This document shows, one piece after another, positions 31,789 to 40,274 of a DNA stretch of 64,000 nucleotides; the first letter of the stretch is position 1; every line of letters starts with the position of its first letter. Source of the stretch: Frigoribacterium sp. Leaf263. Its GTDB lineage: Bacteria > Actinomycetota > Actinomycetes > Actinomycetales > Microbacteriaceae. Location: positions 387,297 to 451,296 of the forward strand of contig NZ_LMMO01000003.1 of assembly GCF_001422285.1 (NCBI RefSeq), written 5' to 3'. The notes beneath the pieces were generated by a model. That model was not told the DNA's origin. It ran no database searches and saw only the letters and a program-made list of their open reading frames with translations. Both the position numbers and the translations under genes were made by a program.

Positions 31789-32568
31789 ATGCAGCGAACA
31801 GCGGGAGGACCTGTGCCGACAGCACTTGCACCGAGAGCGATCACCGTGGCCGAACTAGAATCGGTCGTGATGAGCACCCTCGAGGGCGACGAGCCCACAT
31901 CAGAGCCCACCGGTCCGACGACCCCGGTCGCAGAGACCGTCGTCGAGGCGGTCGAGCGGTCCTCCGAGGGCGAACCCGATCTGCGCGCCCTCTTCGAGGA
32001 ACAGGCGCTGCCGTACATGGATCAGCTCTACGCGGCGGGCATGCGCATGACGCGCAACCCGGCCGACGCCTCCGACCTCGTGCAGGAGACCTTCGTCAAG
32101 GCGTTCGCCGCGTTCTCGCAGTTCACCCAGGGCACCAACCTGAAGGCCTGGCTGTACCGCATCCAGACGAACACGTTCATCAACACCTACCGCAAGAAGC
32201 AGCGGGACCCGTACCAGGGCACGATCGACGAGCTCGAGGACTGGCAGATGGGCGGCGCCGAGTCGGCGACCCGCGCCTCCGGCAGCACCCGCTCGGCCGA
32301 GGCCGAGGCGATCGACCACCTCCCCGACAGCGCCGTGAAGGACGCCCTGCAGAAGGTCCCCGAGGACTTCCGCATGGCCGTGTACTTCGCCGACGTCGAG
32401 GGGTTCTCGTACCAGGAGATCGCCGACATCATGAAGACCCCGGTGGGCACGGTCATGAGCCGCCTCCACCGCGGGCGCCGCCTCCTCCGCGAGCTGCTGG
32501 CCGACTACGCGCGCGGCCGCGGCATCGAGGTCCCCGCGGGCACGACATCGAAGGGCAGCAAGAAATGA
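31789..32568 (+). CDS. sigR: ECF sigma factor SigR/SigH (thiol-oxidative stress)
   Basis: 259 residues from the upstream ATG, or 232 from ATG 31870. Region 2 ([29 protein letters not shown], quoted as separate parts [14 protein letters not shown] and [11 protein letters not shown]) and region 4 ([25 protein letters not shown]) are those of the SigR/SigH group. It directs thiol redox and protein-repair genes when its anti-sigma factor is oxidised. Two starts are supported: the upstream ATG sits right after the GGAAT-N18-GTT promoter, and ATG 31870 follows a separate TAGAAT by eight bases. This mirrors the stable and unstable isoforms of Streptomyces SigR. The stop overlaps the anti-sigma gene. 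Confidence 0.92.
   Translation: MQRTAGGPVPTALAPRAITVAELESVVMSTLEGDEPTSEPTGPTTPVAETVVEAVERSSEGEPDLRALFEEQALPYMDQLYAAGMRMTRNPADASDLVQETFVKAFAAFSQFTQGTNLKAWLYRIQTNTFINTYRKKQRDPYQGTIDELEDWQMGGAESATRASGSTRSAEAEAIDHLPDSAVKDALQKVPEDFRMAVYFADVEGFSYQEIADIMKTPVGTVMSRLHRGRRLLRELLADYARGRGIEVPAGTTSKGSKK
31856..31861 (+). promoter_or_regulatory. -10 box of sigma-factor promoter p1
   Basis: TAGAAT, eight bases before ATG 31870; the likely housekeeping promoter for the shorter sigma-factor isoform. Confidence 0.5.
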
Positions 32569-32810
32569 CCGACTGCGGTTGCGACAAGGCCAAGGCCGAA
32601 CTCGAGGAGTACCTGCACGACGAGCTCTGCCGCGAGGACGCGGCCGACATCAGAGAGCACATGGCGACGTGCGGCGATTGCGCCGGCGAGCACGAGGTCG
32701 GGGTCGTCCTGACCGAGGCCGTCCAGCGCGCCTGCCGCGAGACGGCCCCGGAGGACCTCCGCTCGACCGTGCTGGCACGGCTCCGCGAGCTGCAGTCAGC
32801 CCACCGCTGA
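32565..32810 (+). CDS. rsrA: Mycothiol-system zinc anti-sigma factor RsrA
   Basis: 81 residues, cytoplasmic. It holds SigR inactive until disulfide formation releases zinc. The zinc motif HxxxCxxC is His32-MAT-Cys36-GD-Cys39, with further cysteines near the N-terminus (Cys4, Cys6) and at 22 and 56. One of the N-terminal cysteines would be the redox partner, as Cys11 is in Streptomyces RsrA. ATG overlaps the sigma-factor stop by four bases, fixing near-equal synthesis of both proteins. Confidence 0.95.
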   Translation: MTDCGCDKAKAELEEYLHDELCREDAADIREHMATCGDCAGEHEVGVVLTEAVQRACRETAPEDLRSTVLARLRELQSAHR

Positions 32811-32826
32811 GACCGACCGGGGCGGC

Positions 32827-32839
32827 AGGAGGCGCGGGT
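32827..32839 (+). repeat. Dispersed repeat after rsrA
   Basis: AGGAGGCGCGGGT, 16 bases after the rsrA stop. Confidence 0.55.
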
Positions 32840-32887
32840 GCCGAGCAGCGCTCCTCCGTCGTGTCGTCACCGGTCGCGAGCCTGCGC

Positions 32888-32893
32888 TAGCGT
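32888..32893 (+). promoter_or_regulatory. -10 box of leaderless acetyltransferase gene
   Basis: TAGCGT, six bases before the ATG at 32900. Confidence 0.55.
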
Positions 32894-32899
32894 CGTCGC

Positions 32900-33340
32900 A
32901 TGACCGCACCGGTGCAGACCCTCGGCAGCCCGACCACCAGCGACCTGGACGACCTGGTCTCGCTCATCCGCCTCCTCGGTCACACGCTCGACGCCGACGT
33001 TCTGTCGGCCCGGCTGGCGCGGCTCACGGTCGATGCCGGCCACCAGACCTGGGTGGTCCGCGACGTCGATGACCGCATCGTCGCCGTCGCCGGCGGACGC
33101 ATCGTGTGGGCCTACAACGACGACGCCCCGACGGCGGAGCTGCTGCTGCTCGTGGTCTCCGAGGCGGGTCGGCGAGACGGACTGGGCTCGCGCCTCCTCG
33201 GTCACGTCGAGGCGTGGGCCGACACGCACGGGGCCCGGGTGGTCAACGCGGTCGGCGCGGCCGCGACGGACACGGCGAGCCGCTTCTACCGCAAGCGCGG
33301 GTACCACGAGGCGGGTGTCCGCTACTCGAAGCTCATCTGA
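32900..33340 (+). CDS. GNAT-family N-acetyltransferase
   Basis: 146 residues forming one GNAT domain. The acetyl-CoA loop lies in SEAGRRDGLGSRLLGHVEAWA (two parts: RRDGLGSRLL and HVEAWA), and the C-terminal NAVGAAATDTASRFYRKRGYHEA is the usual last helix with the conserved FY-x-KxGY pattern. The acceptor substrate cannot be predicted. It is probably leaderless and monocistronic, ending at a strong hairpin shared with kgd. Confidence 0.85.
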   Translation: MTAPVQTLGSPTTSDLDDLVSLIRLLGHTLDADVLSARLARLTVDAGHQTWVVRDVDDRIVAVAGGRIVWAYNDDAPTAELLLLVVSEAGRRDGLGSRLLGHVEAWADTHGARVVNAVGAAATDTASRFYRKRGYHEAGVRYSKLI

Positions 33341-33372
33341 GGCGACTGCGCCTCGATCCCGAGGCGTCGCTC

Positions 33373-33419
33373 GACGACGGAACGGCCGGCTCCCCGAGGG
33401 GACCGGCCGTTCCGTCGTC
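33373..33419. terminator. Bidirectional hairpin between acetyltransferase gene and kgd
   Basis: GACGACGGAACGGCCGG pairs with CCGGCCGTTCCGTCGTC around an inner TCCCC/GGGGA stem, one C-C mismatch, tight loop. Confidence 0.75.
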
Positions 33420-33436
33420 ACACGGGAGGATCCGGG

Positions 33437-36400
33437 TCAGAGGGTGAGCGCCCTGCTGATCAGCTCGGTCTGCTGAGCTGCGCTGGCCTTCGTGGATCCG
33501 GCGGCCGGCGACGCCGAGGCCGGTCGCGAGGCCACCCGCACGGGTCGATCGAGGTGCTTCTGCAGCTCGAGCACGACGAACGGCCAGGCGCCCTGGTTCT
33601 CGGGCTCCTCCTGAGCCCAGTAGAGCTCGGCCTCGGGGTAGCGCGACAGCACGTCGCGGATCCTCTCCAGGGGCAGCGGGTACAGCTGCTCGAGTCGCAC
33701 GAGCGCGATGTCGTTCTGGACGCCGCGCTTGTCGAGCTCGGCGGCGAGGTCGTAGTGGATCTTGCCGCTGTGCAGCACGACGCGCTTCGTGGTCGACGGG
33801 TCGGCCACGCGGGTGCAGTCGAGCACGGGCTCGAAGCGGCCCGACGTGAAGTCGTGGACGCCGCTCGTCGCGCCGCGCAGTCGCAGCATGGCCTTGGGTG
33901 TGAAGACGACCAGCGGGCGGCGCGGACGGGCGTACGCCTGGCGACGCAGCAGGTGGAAGTACGACGCCGGCGTCGACGGCCGCGCGATGGTCATGTTGTC
34001 CTCGGCGCAGAGCTGCAGGAACCGCTCCATCCGGGCGGAGGAGTGGTCGGGCCCCTGACCCTCGTAGCCGTGCGGCAGCAGGAGGACGACGCTCGAGCGC
34101 TGACCCCACTTCTGCTCGGCGCTCGAGATGAACTCGTCGATGACCGTCTGGGCGCCGTTCGAGAAGTCGCCGAACTGGGCCTCCCACATGACGAGGGCGT
34201 CGGCCCGTTCGACGGAGTAGCCGTACTCGAAGGCCATCGCCGCGTACTCGCTGAGCAGCGAGTCGTAGATCCAGAGCTTGGCCTGGTCGTCCGAGATGTA
34301 CTGGAGGGGCAGCCACTCCTGGCCGTTCTCGCGGTCGTGCAGCACCGAGTGCCGCTGGACGAATGTGCCTCGTCGGCTGTCCTGCCCGGCGAGTCGGACC
34401 GGTGTCCCCTCGGTGACGACGGACCCCATGGCGAGGAGCTCGCCGAAGGCCCAGTCGATGCCGCCGTTGCGGCTCATGTCGACGCGCTTCTTCAGCAGCT
34501 GCTGGAGCTTGGGGTGCACCGCGAAGCCCTCGGGCGGGTTGTCGTGCGCGTCGCCGATGCGGTGGAGGAGCTCGAGCGAGATCGCCGTCGACTCGGGCTC
34601 GCCCGCCGAGTCGTCGCGCTGCGTGATCGGCCTCTCGAGATCGGCCACGTCGTGGTCGTCCTCCGAGACGATCGGGATGGAGCCCGTCTGCGCCGCGTGC
34701 GTCTCGGCGAAGGCGCGCTCGAGACGGTCCTGGAAGTCGCGATGCGCCCCGTCGTACTCGTCGCGTGTGATGTCGCCGCGCCCGACGAGCGCTTCGGTGT
34801 ACAGCGTGCGGACGCTGCGCTTCTCCTCGATGAGGTTGTACATCAGCGGCTGGGTCATCGACGGGTCGTCGCCTTCGTTGTGTCCGCGTCGCCGGTAGCA
34901 GACGAGGTCGATGACGACGTCGCGCTTGAACTGCTGGCGGTAGGCGAACGCGAGCTCGGCGACCCGGGCCACGGCCTCGGGGTCGTCGCCGTTCACGTGG
35001 AAGACGGGGGCCTGGATGGTCTTGGCCACGTCGGTCGAGTAGACCGACGAGCGCGACTCGGACGGCGGCGTCGTGAAGCCGACCTGGTTGTTGATGACCA
35101 GGTGGATCGTGCCTCCGACCCGGTAGCCCCGGAGCTGCGACATCTGGAGGGTCTCGACGACGACTCCCTGACCGGCCATCGCGGCATCGCCGTGGATCAG
35201 GATGGGCAGGGTCGCGAAGGCGCCGGAGGGGCCGCGGTCCTGCTTCGCGCGGACGATGCCCTCGAGCACGCCGTCGCCGGCCTCGAGGTGCGAGGGGTTG
35301 GCCGCGATGTAGACCGGGATGGTCTCGCCGGTGGCGCTCGTGAACTCGCCTTCGGTGCCGAGGTGGTACTTGACGTCACCCGAGCCCTGGACGGTCTTCG
35401 GGTCCTGGGTGCCCTCGAACTCGCGGAAGATCTGCCCGTACGTCTTGCCGGCGATGTTCGTCAGCACGTTGAGGCGACCGCGGTGGGCCATGCCGATGGC
35501 GACCTCGTCGAGACCCTCGCGGGCGGCCTGCTGGAGCACGGTGTCGAGCAGCGAGATGGTCGACTCGCCGCCTTCGAGGCTGAAGCGCTTCTGGCCGACG
35601 TACTTGGTCTGGAGGAACGTCTCGAACGCCTCCGCCTCGTTGAGCTTGGCGAGGATCCGCATCTGCTCGTCGTGCGACGGCTTCACGTACGGGACCTCGA
35701 TGTGGTCCTGGATCCAGCGTCGCTGGGCGGGATCCTGGATGTGCATGTACTCGATGCCGATCGTGCGGCAGTACGAGTCGCGCAGGATGCCGAGGATGTC
35801 GCGGAGCAGCAGGTTGGTGGTGCCGCCGAGCCCGCCCGTGACGAACTCGCGGTCGAGGTCCCAGAAGGTGAGTCCGTGGCTCTCGATGGCCAGATCGGGG
35901 TGCGTGCGCTGGCGGTACTCGAGCGGGTCGATGTCGGCCATCAGATGCCCGCGGACGCGGTAGCTGTTGATGAGCTCCTGCACGCGGGCGGTCTTGTTGA
36001 TGCGCTCGGCGATGTTGACGTTGATGTCGGGGTTCCAGTGGATGGGCTCGTACGGGATCCGCAGCGCCGCGAAGATGTCCTCGTAGAAGCCCCGCTGACC
36101 GATGAGCAGCTCGTGGACCTTCTTGAGGAACTCGCCCGAGCCCGCGCCCTGGATCACGCGGTGGTCGTAGGTGCTGGTCAGCGTGATGGTCTTGCCGATG
36201 CCGAGCTCGACGAGGGTCTTCGAGGCCGAACCCTGGAACTCGGCCGGGTAGTCGAGGGCGCCGGCGCCGATGATGGACCCGGCGCCGCGCATGAGGCGCG
36301 GGACGCTGTGGACGGTGCCGATGCCGCCGGGGTTCGTCAGCGAGATGGTGTTGCCCTGGAAGTCGGCGCCCGTCAGCTTGTTGTCGCGGGCTCGCTTGAC

Positions 36401-37198
36401 GACGTCCTCGTAGGCCTGGAGGAACTCGCCGAAGTGCATCTCGTCGGCCTGCTTGATGCCGGGGACCAGGAGCGCCCTCGTGCCGTCGGGCTTGGGGATG
36501 TCGATGGCGAGACCGACGTTGATGTGCGGGGGAGTGACGACCGACGGCTTGCCGTCGACCTCGTCGTAGAAGACGTTCTGGCTCGGGAACTCCTTCAGAG
36601 CCTGGACGAGGGCCCAGCCGATGAGGTGCGTGAACGAGATCTTGCCGCCCCGCGCCCGCTTGAGGTGATTGTTGATGACGATGCGGTTGTCGATCATCAG
36701 CTTGGCGGGGATCGTGCGGACGCTCGTCGCGGTCGGGACGGTGAGGCTCGCGTCCATGTTCGTGGCCAGGGACTTCGCCATGCCGCGCAGCGGGGTGACC
36801 GTGTTGACCGGCTCGGGGGTGGGCTGCTCGGCCGTCGACTCCGCCCGGGCGGGATCCTTCTTCTTCTTCGGCGCCTCGGCGGGGATCGGCTTGGCCGAGG
36901 GCTCGACCGACGTCGTCCGCGCCGCGGGCTTCTTCGCGGGGGCGGCGGACTGGGCGGGAGCGGAGGACTCGGCGGGCGCCGGGGGCTGCGCCGGTGCCGG
37001 GGATCCCGTGGAGGCCGTCGACTTCGCGGGGGCCGAGGAGTCGGCGGGCGTGTACGCCTCGAGCACGGGCCACCACGACTCGTCGACCGAGTTCCTGTCG
37101 ACCACCCACTGCTCGTAGAGCTCGTCGACCAACCACTCGTTGGCCCCGAACTCGGCCGCCGCGCCGTCGTCCGTCGTTCCCGTCACGTGGCTAGTCAC
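33437..37198 (-). CDS. kgd: Multifunctional 2-oxoglutarate decarboxylase/dehydrogenase E1-E2 fusion
   Basis: 1253 residues. The N-terminal helix (NEWLVDELYEQWVVDRNS) and a 90-residue Pro/Ala/Ser linker precede an E2-type succinyltransferase core (about 120-350) with STYDHRVIQGAGSGEFL and no lipoyl domain. The thiamine-diphosphate E1 region (about 360 to the end) has AHRGRLNVL, GDAAMAGQG and HYEGQGPDHSSARMERFLQ-type segments (HGYEGQGPDHSSAR). Such fusions, found only in Actinobacteria, join the oxoglutarate dehydrogenase complex and also decarboxylate oxoglutarate. The acyltransferase histidine is in DHR. GTG 37198 is the likely start (GGAGAG 13 bases upstream); GTG 37186 is an alternative. 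Confidence 0.96.
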   Translation of the reverse strand: MTSHVTGTTDDGAAAEFGANEWLVDELYEQWVVDRNSVDESWWPVLEAYTPADSSAPAKSTASTGSPAPAQPPAPAESSAPAQSAAPAKKPAARTTSVEPSAKPIPAEAPKKKKDPARAESTAEQPTPEPVNTVTPLRGMAKSLATNMDASLTVPTATSVRTIPAKLMIDNRIVINNHLKRARGGKISFTHLIGWALVQALKEFPSQNVFYDEVDGKPSVVTPPHINVGLAIDIPKPDGTRALLVPGIKQADEMHFGEFLQAYEDVVKRARDNKLTGADFQGNTISLTNPGGIGTVHSVPRLMRGAGSIIGAGALDYPAEFQGSASKTLVELGIGKTITLTSTYDHRVIQGAGSGEFLKKVHELLIGQRGFYEDIFAALRIPYEPIHWNPDINVNIAERINKTARVQELINSYRVRGHLMADIDPLEYRQRTHPDLAIESHGLTFWDLDREFVTGGLGGTTNLLLRDILGILRDSYCRTIGIEYMHIQDPAQRRWIQDHIEVPYVKPSHDEQMRILAKLNEAEAFETFLQTKYVGQKRFSLEGGESTISLLDTVLQQAAREGLDEVAIGMAHRGRLNVLTNIAGKTYGQIFREFEGTQDPKTVQGSGDVKYHLGTEGEFTSATGETIPVYIAANPSHLEAGDGVLEGIVRAKQDRGPSGAFATLPILIHGDAAMAGQGVVVETLQMSQLRGYRVGGTIHLVINNQVGFTTPPSESRSSVYSTDVAKTIQAPVFHVNGDDPEAVARVAELAFAYRQQFKRDVVIDLVCYRRRGHNEGDDPSMTQPLMYNLIEEKRSVRTLYTEALVGRGDITRDEYDGAHRDFQDRLERAFAETHAAQTGSIPIVSEDDHDVADLERPITQRDDSAGEPESTAISLELLHRIGDAHDNPPEGFAVHPKLQQLLKKRVDMSRNGGIDWAFGELLAMGSVVTEGTPVRLAGQDSRRGTFVQRHSVLHDRENGQEWLPLQYISDDQAKLWIYDSLLSEYAAMAFEYGYSVERADALVMWEAQFGDFSNGAQTVIDEFISSAEQKWGQRSSVVLLLPHGYEGQGPDHSSARMERFLQLCAEDNMTIARPSTPASYFHLLRRQAYARPRRPLVVFTPKAMLRLRGATSGVHDFTSGRFEPVLDCTRVADPSTTKRVVLHSGKIHYDLAAELDKRGVQNDIALVRLEQLYPLPLERIRDVLSRYPEAELYWAQEEPENQGAWPFVVLELQKHLDRPVRVASRPASASPAAGSTKASAAQQTELISRALTL

Positions 37199-37308
37199 TG
37201 CCGATCGCCCACTCTCCGTTGATTGTTGATCAGGTGGGGCCCCGGGAGGCCCGCCGTCCTCCAGCTTAATCGCTTCGCACGACAGGCGGGTCCGGGACTC
37301 ACAGGGAT

Positions 37309-37314
37309 TAACCT
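37309..37314 (+). promoter_or_regulatory. -10 box of leaderless guaB1
   Basis: TAACCT, seven bases before the ATG at 37322. Confidence 0.6.
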
Positions 37315-37321
37315 TGTCGGC

Positions 37322-38758
37322 ATGAGGTTCTACGAGACGACGCCGACCCACGACCTGACGTACTCCGACGTGTTCCTGGTGCCCAGCCGGTCATCGGTCA
37401 CCAGCAGGCTCGACGTCTCTCTCGCCCCGGGCGACGGCACGGGCGCGACCATCCCCGTCGTCTCGGCCAACATGAACTCGGTCACCGGGCCCCGCCTCGC
37501 GGCGACCCTCGCTCGTCGCGGCGGTCTGGGGGTCCTCCCGCAGGACATGCCCCTCCAGCAGCTCGACGCCGCCATCCGGTGGGTCAAGAGCCAGCCGGTC
37601 GACTACGACACCCCGTACACCCTCGATGCCGGGCAGACCGTCGACGCGGCGCTCTCGACCGTCCCGGCCGTGGAGGGCCACGGCATCGTGCTGCACGACG
37701 CGGACGGCGCCTACCTCGGGTGCATCGCCGCATCCCGACTCGCGACGGCCCCCCGGGACGCCGTCCTCGGCGATCTCCTGCACGGAGCCCTGACCTCGCT
37801 CGACGCCGACGACGTCGACGGACCGCGGGCCGCCTTCGACCGCCTCGTCGCGGCCGACATCGACTTCGCACCGGTCCTCCGACACGGGCGCGTCATCGGC
37901 ACCACCAGCCGGAAGAGCGCCCTCCGGTCGACGCTCTACCAGCCGGCCCTCGACGCGGGCGGACGCCTGCGCGTCGCCGCCGCCGTCGGCATCAACGGCG
38001 ACGTCGCCGAGAAGGCCAGGGCGCTCGCGGCGGCGGGCGTCGACGTGCTCGTCATCGACACGGCGCACGGCGACCAGGACGGCATGGTGAAGGCCATCGC
38101 GGCGGTGTCCGCGCTGAAGCTGGGGCTCCCGATCGTCGCCGGCAACGTGGTCACCGAGCAGGCCGTGCACCACCTGGTCGGGGCCGGGGCGACCATCGTC
38201 AAGGTCGGCGTCGGACCCGGGGCCATGTGCACCACCCGCATGATGACGGCCGTCGGGCGACCGCAGTTCTCGGCGGTCCTCGAGACGGCGGCCGCGGCCA
38301 AGGCCATGGGCGCGCACGTCTGGGCCGACGGCGGCGTCCGCTACCCGCGCGACGTGGCCCTCGCGCTCGCCGCCGGGGCGTCGTCGATCATGATCGGCTC
38401 GTGGTTCGCCGGCACGATCGAGGCCCCGGGCGATCTGGCGGCCGACGAGCGCGGCCTCTACAAGGAGAGCTGGGGGATGGCCTCGACGAAGGCCGTGCAG
38501 GGGCGCTTCGAGCGGCTCGACCCGTACGAGCTGGCGCGCAAGACGCTGTTCGCCGAGGGGATCTCGTCGTCCCGGATCTACCTCGACCCGCTCCGCCCCG
38601 GCGTCGAGGACCTCCTCGACATGATCACCTCGGGCGTCCGCAGCTCGTTCACCTACGCCGGCGCCCGCTCGGTGACCGAGTTCGCCGACCGCGCCCTCGT
38701 CGGCGTCCAGTCCGCGGCGGGCTACGAGGAGGGCAAGGCCCTCCCGGTGGGCTGGTAG
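37322..38758 (+). CDS. guaB1: GuaB1-type IMP dehydrogenase relative (probable GMP reductase)
   Basis: 478 residues, TIM-barrel IMPDH/GMPR family with a CBS pair inserted at about 95-205. The catalytic cysteine is Cys303 (GPGAMCTTRMMT), with SANMNSVTG at the start and DTAHGDQDGM in the barrel. The actinobacterial GuaB1 group differs from true GuaB in its active-site flap and has been shown in mycobacteria to reduce GMP to IMP, so GMP reductase is the best call. Leaderless start. It is transcribed divergently from kgd. Confidence 0.9.
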   Translation: MRFYETTPTHDLTYSDVFLVPSRSSVTSRLDVSLAPGDGTGATIPVVSANMNSVTGPRLAATLARRGGLGVLPQDMPLQQLDAAIRWVKSQPVDYDTPYTLDAGQTVDAALSTVPAVEGHGIVLHDADGAYLGCIAASRLATAPRDAVLGDLLHGALTSLDADDVDGPRAAFDRLVAADIDFAPVLRHGRVIGTTSRKSALRSTLYQPALDAGGRLRVAAAVGINGDVAEKARALAAAGVDVLVIDTAHGDQDGMVKAIAAVSALKLGLPIVAGNVVTEQAVHHLVGAGATIVKVGVGPGAMCTTRMMTAVGRPQFSAVLETAAAAKAMGAHVWADGGVRYPRDVALALAAGASSIMIGSWFAGTIEAPGDLAADERGLYKESWGMASTKAVQGRFERLDPYELARKTLFAEGISSSRIYLDPLRPGVEDLLDMITSGVRSSFTYAGARSVTEFADRALVGVQSAAGYEEGKALPVGW

Positions 38759-38802
38759 CCGGGCCACCGCGACGAGCGCGCGTGCCGTAAGCTCTTCCGT
38801 CT

Positions 38803-38886
38803 ATGGACGACCCTCCGTCTCCGACGCGCACCGCGTCGACGACCACTCACCCGCACCACGCCGAGCGAGGTGACCGTTCGTCGTGA
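38803..38886 (+). CDS. Possible 27-residue leader peptide before the CNNM gene
   Basis: ATG 38803 opens a short frame rich in Thr, His and Pro that ends at TGA 38884-38886, overlapping the GTG start of the next gene (GTGA). A TAAGCT hexamer (38788-38793) ends nine bases before the ATG, consistent with leaderless initiation. No resemblance to a known peptide. It may simply be chance; coupling to the downstream gene is the only argument for it. Confidence 0.3.
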   Translation: MDDPPSPTRTASTTTHPHHAERGDRSS

Positions 38887-40274
38887 ACGAATGGATCCTC
38901 CTCGCCTTCGGCATCCTCCTGACCATCGGCACCGGTCTCTTCGTGGCAAGCGAGTTCTCCCTCGTGAACCTCGACCGGTCCGAGCTCGAGTCCCGTCAGA
39001 GCAAGGGCGAGAAGGGCCTCTCGACCACCATCGGGGCCCTCCGCATCACCTCGACGCACCTCTCGAGCGCCCAGCTCGGCATCACCCTCACCACCCTCCT
39101 CACGGGCTACACGATGGAGCCCGCGATCTCGCGCCTCATCTCGCCGCCGCTCGTGTCGGCGGGGATCCCCGAGGCGGCCGTCACGATCTCGGCCCCGATC
39201 GTGTCGATCGTGGTCGCCACCCTCCTGTCGATGATCGTCGGCGAGCTCGTGCCGAAGAACTTCGCCCTCGCGCTCCCGCTGCGGACGGCGAAGCTCGTCA
39301 TGCCGTTCCAGGTCGGGTTCACGACGGTCTTCAAGCCGGCGGTGGCGCTGCTCAACAACACCGCGAACGCCATCCTCCGGTCGGTGGGCGTCGAGCCGAA
39401 GGAGGAGCTCTCGGGGGCTCGGACGGCCGAGGAGCTCTCGTCGCTGGTCCGTCGATCGGCCACCGAGGGCAGTCTCGAGGCCGACACGGCGACGCTGCTC
39501 GCCCGCACCCTCGCGTTCAGCGATCACACGGCGTCCGACGTCATGACCCCGCGGCCCCGCCTCTCGTCCGTTTCGCGCACGGACAGCGCCGAGACCGTCC
39601 TCCAGCTCGCCCGCCGGACGGGCTACTCGAGGTTCCCGGTGACCGACGACGGGATCGACGACGTCGTCGGGCTCGTGCACGTCAAGCAGGCCGTCTCGGT
39701 GCCGCGCGAGCGTCGGGCCGACGTCCCCGTCTCCGCGCTGCAGACCGACGCCGTGCGGGTGCCCGAGACCATGACGCTCGACAACCTCCTGACCGAGGTC
39801 AGGGGGCGCGGCTATCAGATGGCCGTCGTCGTCGACGAGTACGGCGGAACGGCCGGCGTCGTGACGCTCGAGGACCTCATCGAGGAGCTCGTCGGCGAGG
39901 TGTCCGACGAGCACGACCGCAGTCGCGTCGACGTGGTCCGATCGCGCAACTGGCTGACCTTCCCCGGTCTGCTCCGCCCCGACGAGCTCCTCGAGCGCGC
40001 GTCGGTGAAGGTCCCGGAGGACGGCCCGTACGAGACCGTCGGCGGCTGGCTGATGAGCGAGCTCGGGCACCTGCCGTCGGCCGGCGACGTGGTCGAGACC
40101 GAGGCCGGCGCGTTCCGCGTCGAGAGGCTGGACGGGCGGCGGATCGACCGGATCCGCTTCACGCCCGCCACGGACGACGACGCGACCACCGGATCGGGTG
40201 ACGCGAGCGCGTCCCCGACCCGCGCCTCCTCGGCTCCTCGCGGGACGACCGCCGAACGGAAGGCCCTCCGATGA
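38883..40274 (+). CDS. CNNM/CBS-pair/CorC_HlyC membrane protein (hemolysin family) 1
   Basis: 463 residues. An N-terminal CNNM (DUF21) transmembrane domain (about 1-190, with TSTHLSSAQLGIT and VGELVPKNFAL), a CBS pair (about 205-325, VMTPRP and YGGTAGVVTLEDLIEELVGEV) and a C-terminal CorC_HlyC domain (about 340-435). Homologues export magnesium and, in M. tuberculosis, related proteins matter for membrane integrity. GTG 38883 has GAGGTGA nine bases upstream. The last 25 residues (SPTRASSAPRG) are low-complexity and encoded by the dispersed repeat. Its stop overlaps the next ATG. Confidence 0.9.
   Translation: MNEWILLAFGILLTIGTGLFVASEFSLVNLDRSELESRQSKGEKGLSTTIGALRITSTHLSSAQLGITLTTLLTGYTMEPAISRLISPPLVSAGIPEAAVTISAPIVSIVVATLLSMIVGELVPKNFALALPLRTAKLVMPFQVGFTTVFKPAVALLNNTANAILRSVGVEPKEELSGARTAEELSSLVRRSATEGSLEADTATLLARTLAFSDHTASDVMTPRPRLSSVSRTDSAETVLQLARRTGYSRFPVTDDGIDDVVGLVHVKQAVSVPRERRADVPVSALQTDAVRVPETMTLDNLLTEVRGRGYQMAVVVDEYGGTAGVVTLEDLIEELVGEVSDEHDRSRVDVVRSRNWLTFPGLLRPDELLERASVKVPEDGPYETVGGWLMSELGHLPSAGDVVETEAGAFRVERLDGRRIDRIRFTPATDDDATTGSGDASASPTRASSAPRGTTAERKALR
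40217..40236 (-). repeat. Dispersed repeat in the tail of the first CNNM gene
   Basis: Minus-strand reading GAGCCGAGGAGGCGCGGGTC. On the coding strand it specifies TRASSA in the disordered tail. Confidence 0.65.

Noticed and set aside
33554-37222. 1222-residue open frame opposite kgd
   Set aside because: Antisense shadow of a highly conserved gene; translation shows no domain and is rich in Asp, Val, Glu and Gly as expected for the complementary frame.
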